Positions 44,934-54,317 of a stretch of 64,000 nt of DNA are shown in pieces. Source of the DNA: Paraburkholderia megapolitana (GTDB taxonomy: Bacteria; Pseudomonadota; Gammaproteobacteria; Burkholderiales; Burkholderiaceae); the NCBI RefSeq assembly GCF_007556815.1, contig NZ_CP041743.1, positions 186,001 through 250,000 of the forward strand, written 5' to 3'. Each line of letters opens with the position of its first letter. Position 1 is the first letter of the stretch. The notes beneath the pieces were generated by a model. It was not told where the DNA came from. It did not search any database and worked only from the letters and a program-made list of their open reading frames with translations. Made by a program: the position numbers and the translations under genes.

Positions 44934-46277
44934 ATGGTCAAGAACGACGGTGTACGAGGGGTGGCGTCGTGGACCCTCGGCATGGCTACCGAGCAGATTC
45001 AGAATGCCGCCAGACTGGTCAAGGAAACCGGCTTGTCCAAGGCGCTAGTCCGTACTGCGGAGCTTAGTGGCTTGCCGGATAGCCCGATTGCACGGGCAGC
45101 AACATCGGCGTTACGTCTCCCCCTGGATAAGCTCAAGTTGCTTCGTCCACCACAGGCCGAGGTTTCTGCCGACGTTCCCGATTTACCACGAGAGATACTG
45201 GATAACATCGCCGATCACCTTGATCGCAAGACACTGTCGGATTTTGCGCTCGGCAGTTCTCAGTTTGCGCAGGTGGCGGGCGGCGCGGTCCGCGATCTCA
45301 CGTTCAATAGCCCGGACAAATTGCGGAAGGACATGGCCTCTCTGGCCGATGAACCCCAGTCACGTTTCTCGCAACGAGGTCTGCACAGTCTGACGCTTAC
45401 GCACGGACGATACGATTCGAAAGATCTGGACGCAATCCCGGAGTGGGCGCGCGCATCGATTCAGTCGCTCGTGCTGGAACGTCCCTTAGCCGAGGATGGC
45501 TGGCCCCTTCTTGAGAATTTCCCGAAACTGCGTGAAGTCAAGGTGCTGCAATCGGAGGGGTATGGAGAGGCCGACCTGGCGCGCCTGCCGAAATCCCTGG
45601 CCAGGCTCCATCTGCGCATGCCGGCCACAGAGGAAGTTCTGGATCAGCTCAAACAGTTCCCTGGGTTGAAGGAGATCGAAGTAACGATGGCGCATGGATC
45701 TCGTCTGGACGATGTCCTGGAACAATTCGGCCTTTCTGGGTCCAGCGCTGAAGACACCGAAGCAAAGGACACGCAACATGATGGCGTAAGCCCGCTCCGT
45801 AACATCAAGATGACCGCCTTGACGTTCCATCATGGTCAGTCTTTCGCGGAATCGGACATCGCAAAGTTGCCTGCCTCTTTGCGCGAACTAACGCTACCGT
45901 GGCAATGCCAATTGTCGACGACCGCGTTCAAACAGCTCGGAGGCATCCGGCTGCAATCACTCGATGCCAGCCAGTCTCCCAATCTCTCGGGCGCTTCGCT
46001 CCAGGCAGTTCTGCAACATCCGACCCTCAGACGATTTCGGTCTGCCGCCTCGAACCTGACAGCCAGCGACGCGAAGGAAATCGCGGCTAGCCCCAGACTG
46101 CAGGAAGTCGAGCTGCCTTACAACGACAGGATTGGCGATGACGGTATCAAGTCGCTTCTCGCCAACACCCGCATCAATGTCCTCAACATCGCACGATGCG
46201 GTGGGAGCGATCGCTTATTGATGGATCTAGCCAGGAAGGCGCCGCCTCATCTGGAAGACCTGACGCTGATGGGTTGA
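44934..46277 (+). CDS. F-box and leucine-rich-repeat protein, GALA-like candidate type III effector
   Basis: A 447-residue protein with no signal peptide or membrane segment. Residues 82-123 read as a eukaryote-type F-box: Leu84-Pro85-x-Glu87-Ile88, Ile92, Leu96, Leu101, Phe104 and Ser108, starting PDLPREILDNIADHLDRKTL. From about 130 to the end there are irregular leucine-rich repeats, with GALA-like units such as IGDDGIKSLLANTRINVLNI. In Ralstonia, GALA effectors have this F-box plus LRR order and recruit host Skp1 to form a ubiquitin ligase. Together with the hrpII box upstream this supports a secreted effector acting inside a eukaryotic host. Base composition is clearly less GC-rich than the neighbours, suggesting transfer. 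No secretion gene or chaperone is adjacent. Family inference, not proven. Confidence 0.75.
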   Translation: MVKNDGVRGVASWTLGMATEQIQNAARLVKETGLSKALVRTAELSGLPDSPIARAATSALRLPLDKLKLLRPPQAEVSADVPDLPREILDNIADHLDRKTLSDFALGSSQFAQVAGGAVRDLTFNSPDKLRKDMASLADEPQSRFSQRGLHSLTLTHGRYDSKDLDAIPEWARASIQSLVLERPLAEDGWPLLENFPKLREVKVLQSEGYGEADLARLPKSLARLHLRMPATEEVLDQLKQFPGLKEIEVTMAHGSRLDDVLEQFGLSGSSAEDTEAKDTQHDGVSPLRNIKMTALTFHHGQSFAESDIAKLPASLRELTLPWQCQLSTTAFKQLGGIRLQSLDASQSPNLSGASLQAVLQHPTLRRFRSAASNLTASDAKEIAASPRLQEVELPYNDRIGDDGIKSLLANTRINVLNIARCGGSDRLLMDLARKAPPHLEDLTLMG

Positions 46278-46362
46278 CTGGCAACCGGGGTGCTCGGTCA
46301 CGGATTTTTCTGAGAAGCTGGGCACCCGTTTTCCTGTCATCCAACTTCAAACGTTTTATGAA

Positions 46363-46388
46363 GGGCCGCTCAACAGGTCGAGCGGCCC
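46363..46388. terminator. hairpin between convergent genes
   Basis: GGGCCGCTC (46363-46371) pairs with GAGCGGCCC (46380-46388), a 9-bp stem with an 8-nt loop. It lies between the F-box/LRR gene and the hydrolase gene, and on the minus strand is followed by TTCATAAAA. It could terminate both. Confidence 0.65.
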
Positions 46389-46395
46389 ACAACGA

Positions 46396-47976
46396 CTAAT
46401 GCAGCGGCACCGTCAACGTCGAAGGATCGCCCTGCGGCGAACTAAACGACACGACGCCGCCAGCCTGAGTCACACCGGCATAGCGAAAATCGACAGTGCC
46501 GACCACGAGCACCAGTTGATTGCCTGCCGGAATATTCCAGCTATTCGCTTCGAGACGGACATCGATTGGCACGGCGAGGTTCGGTGTGGCGTTACGCAGC
46601 GTGTACGGTTTGTACGAAACCAGTTGCCCGTTACCGTATCCATCGACGCTGTACAGGTAAGCATAGAGCGACGTATTCGCCTGGCTCGGCGTTACCGTCA
46701 CATGCAGCATCGACATACCGTCGAGACGTTGTGCAGTCGCAAGCTTAGGTCCTGCCCAGACACCCGCACCGAGACGCGATACGAGCGGAATCAATGCGGC
46801 CGGCGGTTGGCCCAGCGATTGCAGGAAGCCGGACACCTCGACGATGCCTGACGACGCCACCGTCGGAAGCGCGGTAAAGATCGACGAATTCCAGCCTGTA
46901 CTCGCCGACGAAGCCAGTTGCCCGGTCGGCAGCAGCAGCCCTCTAGGTCCGCCGAGATAGTAGTGCGTCGCCCCCGCCTGCACCGCGGACCAATCAGCAT
47001 AGCCATGCCAGACGCTATCCTGCGAGCGCAGCTTCACGACCGATTCTTTCTCGACGCCGTTCTGCACACCCTTCAGATAACGATCGAACCAGCGACCGAC
47101 CGCCGTATAGACGTCGTTGGGCAAACCGAGCGCACCGGGCACTTCCGCGGTCGCATGATCGCCCTGGCTGAACATCATCTGCTTCGGATTCTTGATGTTC
47201 TGAAAGAGATCCACCAGTTGTCCCGGCGGAAACAGCCCATCGTCGAACGAGTTCGCGACCAGGATCGCGGCGCCGTTCGCGTTGAGCTTCGATACGTCGG
47301 ATGCCGGGCTGCGTATCGCGTTGTCCGGTGTCATCGAGGTCACGATCGCGTCGTAGTTGCCAGCGAGCAGATCGGCATCGACCGAAGCGAGTAGCGGCCC
47401 CGCTCGCCCGGTCACCGCGCCGCCCAGGCCCAGAACAGCGAGGGCCTGCGCGCTCGGTGTGCGGTTGGCATCGAGTGCGGCAAGCAGATCGGCCCAGGTG
47501 CTGAGCGATGCGACTGCCTTGATTCGCGGATCACGTTCGGCAGCTAGCAGGCCGAGACCCGCTCCGTACGAGATGCCCGACACGCCGATCGCTTTCGGGT
47601 TCGCTGGCGTATTGACCAGCGCCCAGTCGATCACCGCGCTCACGTCCTTGACCGTGTCCGGCCCGGCAATATCGATCGAGCCTTGCGAATCGAAAAAGCC
47701 GCGCGACGTATAGCTCACGACGACATAGCCGTTAGCGGCCATTTCCGCGCCGCGTCCCACGTATTCCAGATTCGGCGCGCCCCAGCTTGCCGGCATGACC
47801 ACCAGCGGAAACGGACCGCTACCCTGCCCCTGCGGAAGCAGCACAACCGCCCCTAACTGCGTTCCATCCCAACTTGCAATGCGTTGATACGTTGCCGAAA
47901 AAGTTGCAGCCCAGACCGGCGACGCAAACATCAGCGCCACCGTCCAGGCTGCCAGATACCTCGTGAATTTACGCAT
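46396..47976 (-). CDS. secreted CocE/NonD-type alpha/beta hydrolase
   Basis: A 526-residue exported hydrolase. A signal peptide (about 1-23, core LAAWTVALMFASPVWA) is followed by the S15/CocE fold: ASWGAPNLEYVGRGAEMAAN, SYTSRGFFDSQGSID, nucleophile GISYGAG (Ser136), Asp in NSFDDGLFPP and His in SQGDHATAEV. The C-terminal third is a beta-rich jelly-roll like that of X-Pro dipeptidyl peptidases. Relatives hydrolyse esters or cleave X-Pro peptides. A periplasmic or secreted location is inferred from the signal peptide. The gene is monocistronic. Confidence 0.85.
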   Translation of the reverse strand: MRKFTRYLAAWTVALMFASPVWAATFSATYQRIASWDGTQLGAVVLLPQGQGSGPFPLVVMPASWGAPNLEYVGRGAEMAANGYVVVSYTSRGFFDSQGSIDIAGPDTVKDVSAVIDWALVNTPANPKAIGVSGISYGAGLGLLAAERDPRIKAVASLSTWADLLAALDANRTPSAQALAVLGLGGAVTGRAGPLLASVDADLLAGNYDAIVTSMTPDNAIRSPASDVSKLNANGAAILVANSFDDGLFPPGQLVDLFQNIKNPKQMMFSQGDHATAEVPGALGLPNDVYTAVGRWFDRYLKGVQNGVEKESVVKLRSQDSVWHGYADWSAVQAGATHYYLGGPRGLLLPTGQLASSASTGWNSSIFTALPTVASSGIVEVSGFLQSLGQPPAALIPLVSRLGAGVWAGPKLATAQRLDGMSMLHVTVTPSQANTSLYAYLYSVDGYGNGQLVSYKPYTLRNATPNLAVPIDVRLEANSWNIPAGNQLVLVVGTVDFRYAGVTQAGGVVSFSSPQGDPSTLTVPLH

Positions 47977-48233
47977 GTCTCGCTCCGTGTTCCAGATCGT
48001 TGATCGATGCTACGGGCTATGTTTTTTCTAAAGAGTCTGTCTCTTGCACAAATGCGACATGAATGCGGATACGCGGCTCGCCCGCATTCAAGATGCGGTG
48101 TTCGAGCCATTCCCCGACCTCCCTGAGCCTGGGTCCTGCGCGTTATTCGATTTATTCGAGTTTTTATCGGCCGGTTTTTCCAGTCTGATTTTTAGAGCTT
48201 TGATATTTATGCTTTAGCCGGGTATCGGTGCGA

Positions 48234-49868
48234 TCAGCTTGTGTGCCGAAGCTCGCGCCGCAAAATCTTGCCGACTGTCGACTTGGGAAGCGCATCGACG
48301 AAGGTAACGAACTTGGGGATCTTGTAGGCCGCCAGTTCGCCGCGGCAATATTCGATGACCTGTTCCCCGGTCAATTCGCTACCGGAAGATCTGACGACAA
48401 AGAGCCTTACCGCTTCGCCCGTTTTCTCGTTCGGCTCGCCGACGCACGCACACTCCGCTACACCTGGGCACGCGGCAGCGACCGCCTCGACCTCGTTCGG
48501 ATAGACGTTGAATCCGGACACGATGATCATGTCCTTCACGCGATCCACGATCTTGAGAAAGCCCTGCGGATCGAATACGCCGATGTCACCAGTGCGGAAG
48601 TAACCGTCGGCCGTGAATGCCGCGCGGTTCGCTTCCGGCTGGTTCCAGTAGCCGCTCATCACCTGCGGCCCCTTCGCGCAGATTTCTCCCGACTCGCCGA
48701 GCGCGGCCTCGCTGCCGTCGGCGCGCAGCAATTTGATATCGGTGGAAGGCAGCGGCAAGCCGGCGGTGCCGTTGAATGCGTCGATGAAGACCGGGTTGAA
48801 AGACAGAACGGGGCTGGTTTCCGACAGCCCATAGCCTTCGCGGATAAAGCTCCCCGTGATCTCCTGCCAGCGTGCCGACGTAGTCGCGATGATCGCGGCT
48901 CCACCGCCGCCCGACAGACGCAACTGGGAGAAGTCGATGTCCTTCAGGCCAGGATGCATCACAAGTGCGTTGTACAACGTGTTGACGCCCATGATGCAGG
49001 TCATTCTGGAGTCGCGCAGTGCACCGATCAGCTCGTTCGGATCGCGCGGATTGGCCACGAGCCAGTTGTCCGCGCCGATCGAGAAGAAGGTGATGAAATT
49101 CACCATCAACGCGAAGATGTGATACAGCGGCAACGCGGTGACGATCACTTCCTGCCCCGGACGCATTGCACCGGGCATGAAGACCTTGAACTGTTCGGTA
49201 TTCGCCACGAGGTTGCGGTGCGTCAGCGCCGCGCCTTTCGATAGCCCTGTCGTGCCGCCCGTGTACTGGAGGAACAGCAGATCGTTGCCGGTTGTATCGA
49301 CGGGCTTGAACGGCAACGCGGCACCTGCGGCAAGCGCGTCGCGGAACGCGATCGTCGTAGTCAGCCGTGCATCCACAGGTGGTGCAGGCAGATTGGCCGA
49401 AGTACCGTCGCCTGGGCCGACGGTCAGGATCGTCTTGAGGCCGACCTTGTCCTTGACCTCGGCGATGACGCTGGTGCTTCCCGTGAAGACGACGATCGTT
49501 TCGACGCCCGCGTCCTTGAGTTGATGCTCAAGTTCTCGCGGCGTGTAGAGCGGATTGACATTCACCTGCACGGCGCCCGCACGGATGATGCCGAGAAACG
49601 CGATCGGAAAGGCAAGCAGGTTCGGCGTCATGACGGCGACGCGATCGCCCTTTTTGATGCCTAGCGTGCCTTGCAGATAAGCGGCGAAATCGCGCGACAG
49701 CCGGTCGATGTCGGCGTAAGTCAGCGTGTTGCCGAACGAACGGAAGGCGGGCAGATCCGCAAACCTGCGCATCGCGCCTTCCAGCATATGCGTGACCGAC
49801 GGATAAGCGTCGGCGTCGATTTCAGATGGAATATCGCCGTAACTGGCCACCCAGTGTCTGCTGTTCAA
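48234..49868 (-). CDS. long-chain fatty acid CoA ligase (FadD-like)
   Basis: A 544-residue AMP-forming acyl-CoA synthetase. The N-terminal NSRHWVASYGDIPSEID is FadD-like. The P-loop is LQYTGGTTGLSKGAALTHRN, followed by EGYGLSETSPVLSFNP, the FACS region YFRTGDIGVFDPQGFLKIVD and RVKDMIIVSGFNVYPNEVE, and the C-terminal catalytic Lys in LPKSTVGKILRREL. I favour a TTG start at 49868 because it follows aagggagcagcg with good spacing and matches the family N-terminus; in-frame starts up to 49994 give a non-conserved leader. An AraC regulator lies upstream on the same strand. Confidence 0.9.
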   Translation of the reverse strand: MNSRHWVASYGDIPSEIDADAYPSVTHMLEGAMRRFADLPAFRSFGNTLTYADIDRLSRDFAAYLQGTLGIKKGDRVAVMTPNLLAFPIAFLGIIRAGAVQVNVNPLYTPRELEHQLKDAGVETIVVFTGSTSVIAEVKDKVGLKTILTVGPGDGTSANLPAPPVDARLTTTIAFRDALAAGAALPFKPVDTTGNDLLFLQYTGGTTGLSKGAALTHRNLVANTEQFKVFMPGAMRPGQEVIVTALPLYHIFALMVNFITFFSIGADNWLVANPRDPNELIGALRDSRMTCIMGVNTLYNALVMHPGLKDIDFSQLRLSGGGGAAIIATTSARWQEITGSFIREGYGLSETSPVLSFNPVFIDAFNGTAGLPLPSTDIKLLRADGSEAALGESGEICAKGPQVMSGYWNQPEANRAAFTADGYFRTGDIGVFDPQGFLKIVDRVKDMIIVSGFNVYPNEVEAVAAACPGVAECACVGEPNEKTGEAVRLFVVRSSGSELTGEQVIEYCRGELAAYKIPKFVTFVDALPKSTVGKILRRELRHTS

Positions 49869-50289
49869 ACGCTGCTCCCTTCTTTCCTCGATATAAAGAC
49901 CGACCGGCAACGGTGTGCCGGTTATCCGCCATGCATGATCAACCATGCTGGCCGACAAGATCATACGACCTGCTGCCATTGGCTCTCGGCGCAAACGGCA
50001 TGTCGTCGGTGGGCGCGAAGGCGCTTCTGACCTGTCTCCAGCATTGTTTGATTCGATATTTCAGGAGGCGGGTTTCAATCCCTTACCCGCGCCTGTTAGC
50101 AGACCGATCCTAGGGTTGATGGCGCGCTTCCCCTATATCCATTCTTGCCAATTTATTGACAGAATCTGCCAACTTCAGCACACGGGCAAATTCATTTGGC
50201 ACATGACGTGTGACGTCAAGTACGGATCAGATGGTCGTTGGGTTGACCATTCTCGCCAGATACGGGGTGTACGTGGCGTGCGCGCGGCG
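49869..50289. other. 421-bp region upstream of the FadD-like gene
   Basis: It separates the end of the AraC gene from the FadD-like gene on the same strand and should carry the latter's promoter. The part 50120-50230 is less GC-rich. I find no convincing inverted repeat or promoter pair. In-frame starts up to 49994 leave open a longer FadD N-terminus. Confidence 0.35.
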
Positions 50290-51357
50290 CTATTGAACCT
50301 TTCGATACGCTTGCGGTGTACTGCCGGTCCAGCTGCGAAACGCGCGATGAAATGCGGTCGAGTCGTCGAACCCGATGTCGTCCGCGATGGCCGCGATCGT
50401 GTCGTCGGTGCGCGTCAGCCGTTGAATCGCGATATCGCGTCGCAACTCGTTCTTGATCGCCTGGAACGTGGTGCCCTCGTCGGTGAGCCGGCGGCACAGC
50501 GTGCGAACCGAATGATTGAGCGCTTGCGCGGTGGCCTCGATGGTCACCACCTCCGGCAGGCAACCGGCGATGTAGTGGCGCACACGGTGACACATCATCT
50601 GTTCGGCAAAAGTCACGAAGATCCAGTCTTCCGGTGCGCGGGCCAGAAAATCCTGCAGATCGGCCTTGTGGCGCCGGATCGGCATGTCCATATAGGTTGC
50701 CTCGAAGGACATGCAGGTGTGCTCCGCGTCGAAACGCACCGGCCCCGGGAACAGATACGGATAGTCGCCGACATACAGCGGCTTGGGGAAACTGAACTCG
50801 ATGGCGAGCAACGGGATTTTCTGCCCGATCAACCACGAGGCGACGCCATGCGCACACTTCAACAGCAATTCGCAACCAAGTGCGTTGGTCATGTACCCGC
50901 TCTTGGTCGGGACGAGCGTCACGCGACCCAGCGCTGCATCACGCTCGCATTCGACCTTGAAGTCATCGAGGATCAGATGCAGAAACTGGCTGAACCGGTG
51001 CATCGAAACCTCGAGCCGCGGTGCATCGAGCAGACTCAGGCACAGATACTTCAAGGTCCCGCTGCGAAACGGGCGGCTGAAAATACCGGGCATTTCGTCG
51101 TCGAGTTCGTTGGCGAGTAGCCGGTAGAGCGTCGAAAACTGTTCCTGCGTGACGCGTGCGCCGGGTTCGTGCAGCAACGCCCGCGAAATACCTGAACGCT
51201 CGGCGAGCCGCTCGACCACCTCCTGATCGGCGCCTACCAGGAAGCGCTTGACGAGAGAGATCGGTACGGTCGCGGAGAGTGGATTGGCCAATTTCCAGGC
51301 GGGGTAGTCAGGGGGGAGTTGTGCGGGATCGTCGCACAATTTCTGTGGCGTCGACAA
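50290..51357 (-). CDS. AraC-family regulator with arabinose-binding-like N-terminal domain
   Basis: A 355-residue regulator of the same type as the one at 13874-14923. The N-terminal domain shows MHRFSQFLHLILDDFKVECE and the characteristic GVASWLIGQKIPLLAIEFSF. The C-terminal helix-turn-helix pair is NHSVRTLCRRLTDEGTTFQA and TIAAIADDIGFDDSTAFHRA, ending FRSWTGSTPQAYRK. The only early start is TTG at 51357, which gives about 30 residues before the conserved domain. It is upstream of the FadD-like gene on the same strand, suggesting control of fatty acid activation, and divergent from the DinB-like gene across an 82-bp region with a 9-bp inverted repeat. Confidence 0.87.
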   Translation of the reverse strand: MSTPQKLCDDPAQLPPDYPAWKLANPLSATVPISLVKRFLVGADQEVVERLAERSGISRALLHEPGARVTQEQFSTLYRLLANELDDEMPGIFSRPFRSGTLKYLCLSLLDAPRLEVSMHRFSQFLHLILDDFKVECERDAALGRVTLVPTKSGYMTNALGCELLLKCAHGVASWLIGQKIPLLAIEFSFPKPLYVGDYPYLFPGPVRFDAEHTCMSFEATYMDMPIRRHKADLQDFLARAPEDWIFVTFAEQMMCHRVRHYIAGCLPEVVTIEATAQALNHSVRTLCRRLTDEGTTFQAIKNELRRDIAIQRLTRTDDTIAAIADDIGFDDSTAFHRAFRSWTGSTPQAYRKVQ

Positions 51358-51391
51358 GGATGGTCGGTAGAGCTTGACGAGATTTCTCTCG

Positions 51392-51414
51392 TAACGTATC
51401 GTTTTGATACGTTA
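51392..51414. promoter_or_regulatory. perfect 9-bp inverted repeat in a divergent promoter
   Basis: TAACGTATC (51392-51400) and GATACGTTA (51406-51414) flank gtttt. It lies 35 bp before the AraC start (minus) and 26 bp before the DinB-like start (plus), with TATAAA-like DNA at its right end. It is the best operator candidate in this gap. Confidence 0.6.
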
Positions 51415-51439
51415 TAAAAACGACCTGGCGCAGTCTCCC

Positions 51440-52255
51440 ATGCATTCACGCTTCGATCGATTCAGAACCACCGCACTCGGGCAACAACTCGAAACACTGA
51501 TAGACACACCCGAGCGTTATATCGAGTTCGCGGCGCTATCGCGTGCCGGCGTCGCGGCGATTGCCGCGGTCAAGGACGAAATCGCCGAGAAATTTCCCGA
51601 GATCGAAAACGATACGACGGCCCGACAGTTTTGCGGCGCCATGACAGCAGACGTGATGCGACGCTACGGGCATGAGGTCGTGCAATCGCGCGGGCGGGTC
51701 GGCGGCGAGCTGTTCAGTTATGGCGCCGTCTTCAGTCCATTACCGATTCTGCTGCCCTTCGCCGAGGTGATCGGCGCGCTTATGGCAATGCCCGCGAAGC
51801 TGACTGAAACGGTGTCGCGCGTACCGGCTGCTCAATGGTCGCAACGACCTGCGGGTACAGGCTTCTCATTGGTCGAACACGCCTGCCACCTGCGCGATCT
51901 GGATATAGTCTTCGCAGCGCGGATTCGCGCCGTGCGTTCGTCATCGTTGCCGCTACTCGAGTCGGTCGATGGAACCGCATTGGCCGCCGAGCGGCATTAC
52001 ATGCGTCAGGATCTGAATCAGGCTGTGACGGCATTCGAGCAGTCACGGCAACATCTGTGCGCGGAGCTGAAGAGGTTGAAGCCCGCACAACTCAAGCGCT
52101 GCGGGTTACGTGACGGTGTGCGACGGATGACGCTCGAAGATCTCGTGCGCGAAATGCTCGATCACGACCGGACGCATTGCCTCGAACTCGATGAGCTTTG
52201 CGCGGAACTCCTTCAGTCCACTGCGCGTTCGTCGCGGCTAAAGGCCAGTGTATGA
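51440..52255 (+). CDS. DinB-like protein with extra N-terminal domain
   Basis: A 271-residue soluble protein. The C-terminal part (about 125-255) looks like a DinB/YfiT four-helix domain, with metal-ligand-like histidines in SLVEHACHLRDLDIVFAARI, ERHYMRQDLNQAV and REMLDHDRTHCLEL, and the opening LTETVSRVPAAQWSQRPAGT. The first 110 residues (FRTTALGQQLETLIDTPERY, ENDTTARQFCGAMTADVMRR) are helical and unfamiliar. DinB-like proteins are often thiol-dependent metalloenzymes or of unknown role. ATG at 51440. It is divergent from the AraC gene. Confidence 0.65.
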   Translation: MHSRFDRFRTTALGQQLETLIDTPERYIEFAALSRAGVAAIAAVKDEIAEKFPEIENDTTARQFCGAMTADVMRRYGHEVVQSRGRVGGELFSYGAVFSPLPILLPFAEVIGALMAMPAKLTETVSRVPAAQWSQRPAGTGFSLVEHACHLRDLDIVFAARIRAVRSSSLPLLESVDGTALAAERHYMRQDLNQAVTAFEQSRQHLCAELKRLKPAQLKRCGLRDGVRRMTLEDLVREMLDHDRTHCLELDELCAELLQSTARSSRLKASV

Positions 52256-52294
52256 GCCGTTACGTTTCGATCGGCACGCTCGAGGAGCACCACG

Positions 52295-52927
52295 ATGTCT
52301 AGCCTGTCCACCCTCGCGCTCTTTGCCGGCGCATGCATCGCGCTGACCATGACACCTGGTCCCGACATGCTGCTGATCGCCTCACGCAGCGTGAGCCAGG
52401 GGCGCGCCGCCGGCTTTGCATCGCTGGCGGGCATTCAGGTGGGGACATACTGCCACGCGATGGCTGCGGCATTCGGCCTGTCCCAGCTGTTTCTCGCCGT
52501 GCCCGTTGCGTATGACATCGTGCGCTTTGCTGGCGCGGCTTATCTGCTGTATCTGGCGTGGAAAACCATCCGTTCCCACAGCGTGACGATATCGCCCGCG
52601 AGCGGACACGACCGCCGCTCGTTAGCGACCATCTTCCGCCAGGGGCTATTAACCAACCTGCTGAATCCGAAAATGGCGCTGTTCGTTCTTGCGCTGTTTC
52701 CGCAGTTCGTCCGGCCCGAGGATGGTTCGGTCGCGGTGCAGATATTGATCCTTGCGACGATCCTCAATCTGATCGGTCTGGTGGTCAACGGCGTGGTGAT
52801 CCTGTCCGCCAGTACACTCAGCCGGCATTGGAGCCAACGCCGGCGTCCGACCCGTCTGCCGCAGATTCTGCTTGGCTCCGTATTTGCCGGACTGGCGTTG
52901 CGACTAGCGGTTGCAAGCAGCAACTGA
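52295..52927 (+). CDS. LysE/RhtB family amino-acid exporter
   Basis: A 210-residue inner-membrane protein with six hydrophobic segments. The family signature TPGPDMLLIASRSVSQGRAA follows the first helix, then GIQVGTYCHAMAAAFGLSQL, AGAAYLLYLAWKTIRS and FRQGLLTNLLNPKMALFVLA. Members export threonine, homoserine, lysine or other small molecules. The gene lies 40 bp after the DinB-like gene and 94 bp before the EamA transporter. Confidence 0.92.
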   Translation: MSSLSTLALFAGACIALTMTPGPDMLLIASRSVSQGRAAGFASLAGIQVGTYCHAMAAAFGLSQLFLAVPVAYDIVRFAGAAYLLYLAWKTIRSHSVTISPASGHDRRSLATIFRQGLLTNLLNPKMALFVLALFPQFVRPEDGSVAVQILILATILNLIGLVVNGVVILSASTLSRHWSQRRRPTRLPQILLGSVFAGLALRLAVASSN

Positions 52928-53021
52928 TTGCATATTTGCAATGGGAGCAGCACGTGTCTTTCAGTCCGTCTTTAGCGGCACTATGTCGCCACTCATCTAA
53001 CCACACGTCGCGGTCCTGCCC

Positions 53022-53858
53022 ATGAGTCCGGTCGTCATCGCACTCGCGCTCGGCGCAGCCGTCCTGCACGCAAGCTGGAACGCCGCACTGCGGACCGGCG
53101 CCGACCGGCTCTGGTCGATCACTGTGATGAGCTTCGCAACCACGGCCGTAGCGATTCCGGTGGCGGCAATACTCCCGCTCCCCGCTCCCGCCAGTTGGCC
53201 CTATGTGCTCCTCTCGTCGTGTCTGCAGATCGCCTATAGCCTCTTCCTCGTTCAAGCCTATCGACGCGGCGAACTCGGACAGGTCTATCCGATCGTGCGC
53301 GGCAGCGTGCCGCTGCTGGTCACGCTCGGTGCATTCCTGTTGACCGGCAGGCATCCCGCTACGCTATCGCTAGCCGGCGTCGCACTCGTCGCGGGCGGAA
53401 TCCTGAGTCTTTCTCTCGGCAACCAGCGGGCTCATACGGAATCGATTGTGATGGCGCTCGTCACGGGGCTGATGATCGCCGGTTACACGACCACCGACGC
53501 GCTAGGCGTCCGTCATACCGGCAATGCGCAAGCGTACGTTGCGTGGATTTTTCTGCTCTACGGTGTGTTGATGCCGATTACCTTCGTCGCGTTACGCGGC
53601 AAGCTGACGCTCAACCTCAGAGCACCTGAAACGCTCAGAGCATTGGCGGGCGGCGTCGCTTCGCTCGTCGCGTATGGCGCGGTCGTCTCGGCATTCGCGC
53701 TCGGTCCGGTCGGGCCGATCGCGGCACTCCGCGAGACCAGCATCGTGTTCGCCGCATTGATCGGGCGAGTTTTTCTCGGTGAGACCTTGACGGTGCGTCG
53801 CATCACCGCGTGCGTGATCGTTACTTTGGGCGCGCTCTGTCTCGGTTATCAGCCGTAA
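53022..53858 (+). CDS. EamA/DMT-family transporter
   Basis: A 278-residue membrane protein with about ten hydrophobic helices in two EamA repeats. It begins MSPVVIALALGAAVLHASWN, and family features include GELGQVYPIVRGSVPLLVTL and the C-terminal FALGPVGPIAALRETSIVFA with GETLTVRRITACVIVTLGAL. Members export amino acids, nucleosides or other metabolites; the substrate here is unknown. No close partner other than the upstream LysE gene. Confidence 0.9.
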   Translation: MSPVVIALALGAAVLHASWNAALRTGADRLWSITVMSFATTAVAIPVAAILPLPAPASWPYVLLSSCLQIAYSLFLVQAYRRGELGQVYPIVRGSVPLLVTLGAFLLTGRHPATLSLAGVALVAGGILSLSLGNQRAHTESIVMALVTGLMIAGYTTTDALGVRHTGNAQAYVAWIFLLYGVLMPITFVALRGKLTLNLRAPETLRALAGGVASLVAYGAVVSAFALGPVGPIAALRETSIVFAALIGRVFLGETLTVRRITACVIVTLGALCLGYQP

Positions 53859-54317
53859 TCGCACCGTGGACCGAGGCGGTCCTGCCGACGCGTTCCAGCA
53901 AAGCACCAGGTGTCCAGGTATTCGCCGGCTCACCGTCCGACGGGCAGTGCGTTTTTAGCCAGCCCCAGGGAAATCCATGAACCGGAATATCCATTTCACT
54001 GCAGTTCTCCGCACAAATCAGCCTAACTCAGACGATCGATTGACATTACAATCAGCTTAAAATCCGTTCTGAAGGAGGACGAACTGATCGTCTATTCGAC
54101 TACGATCGGCGCCGGTTTGCCGGGCTGCCTCGACCAGTCGAAGCGGTTGAAATTTCCGCAGTAACGGCAGCTAGCACGCGATGCTGGCGCGCCTGTACAC
54201 CAACCCTGTTCATTCCAGTCGATATGCGGCCACCGTGCTGCAGGGGGACTCATGCTTTCAATTTGCGCAACCGGTCACCGCAAGCAACGCAGCAACGAAA
54301 CGAAGGGAGAGAAAACA
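53859..54317. other. 459-bp region before the porin gene
   Basis: No credible gene. GATTG-N6-CAATC, a perfect 5-bp inverted repeat, is at 54038-54053. A short frame ending near 54164 lacks a start and is not recognisable. The region should hold the porin promoter; a GGGAGAG site precedes the ATG at 54318. Confidence 0.4.

Noticed and set aside
54060..54164. Short open segment upstream of the porin
   Set aside because: No start codon with a ribosome binding site and no recognisable family; could be a gene remnant but cannot be supported.
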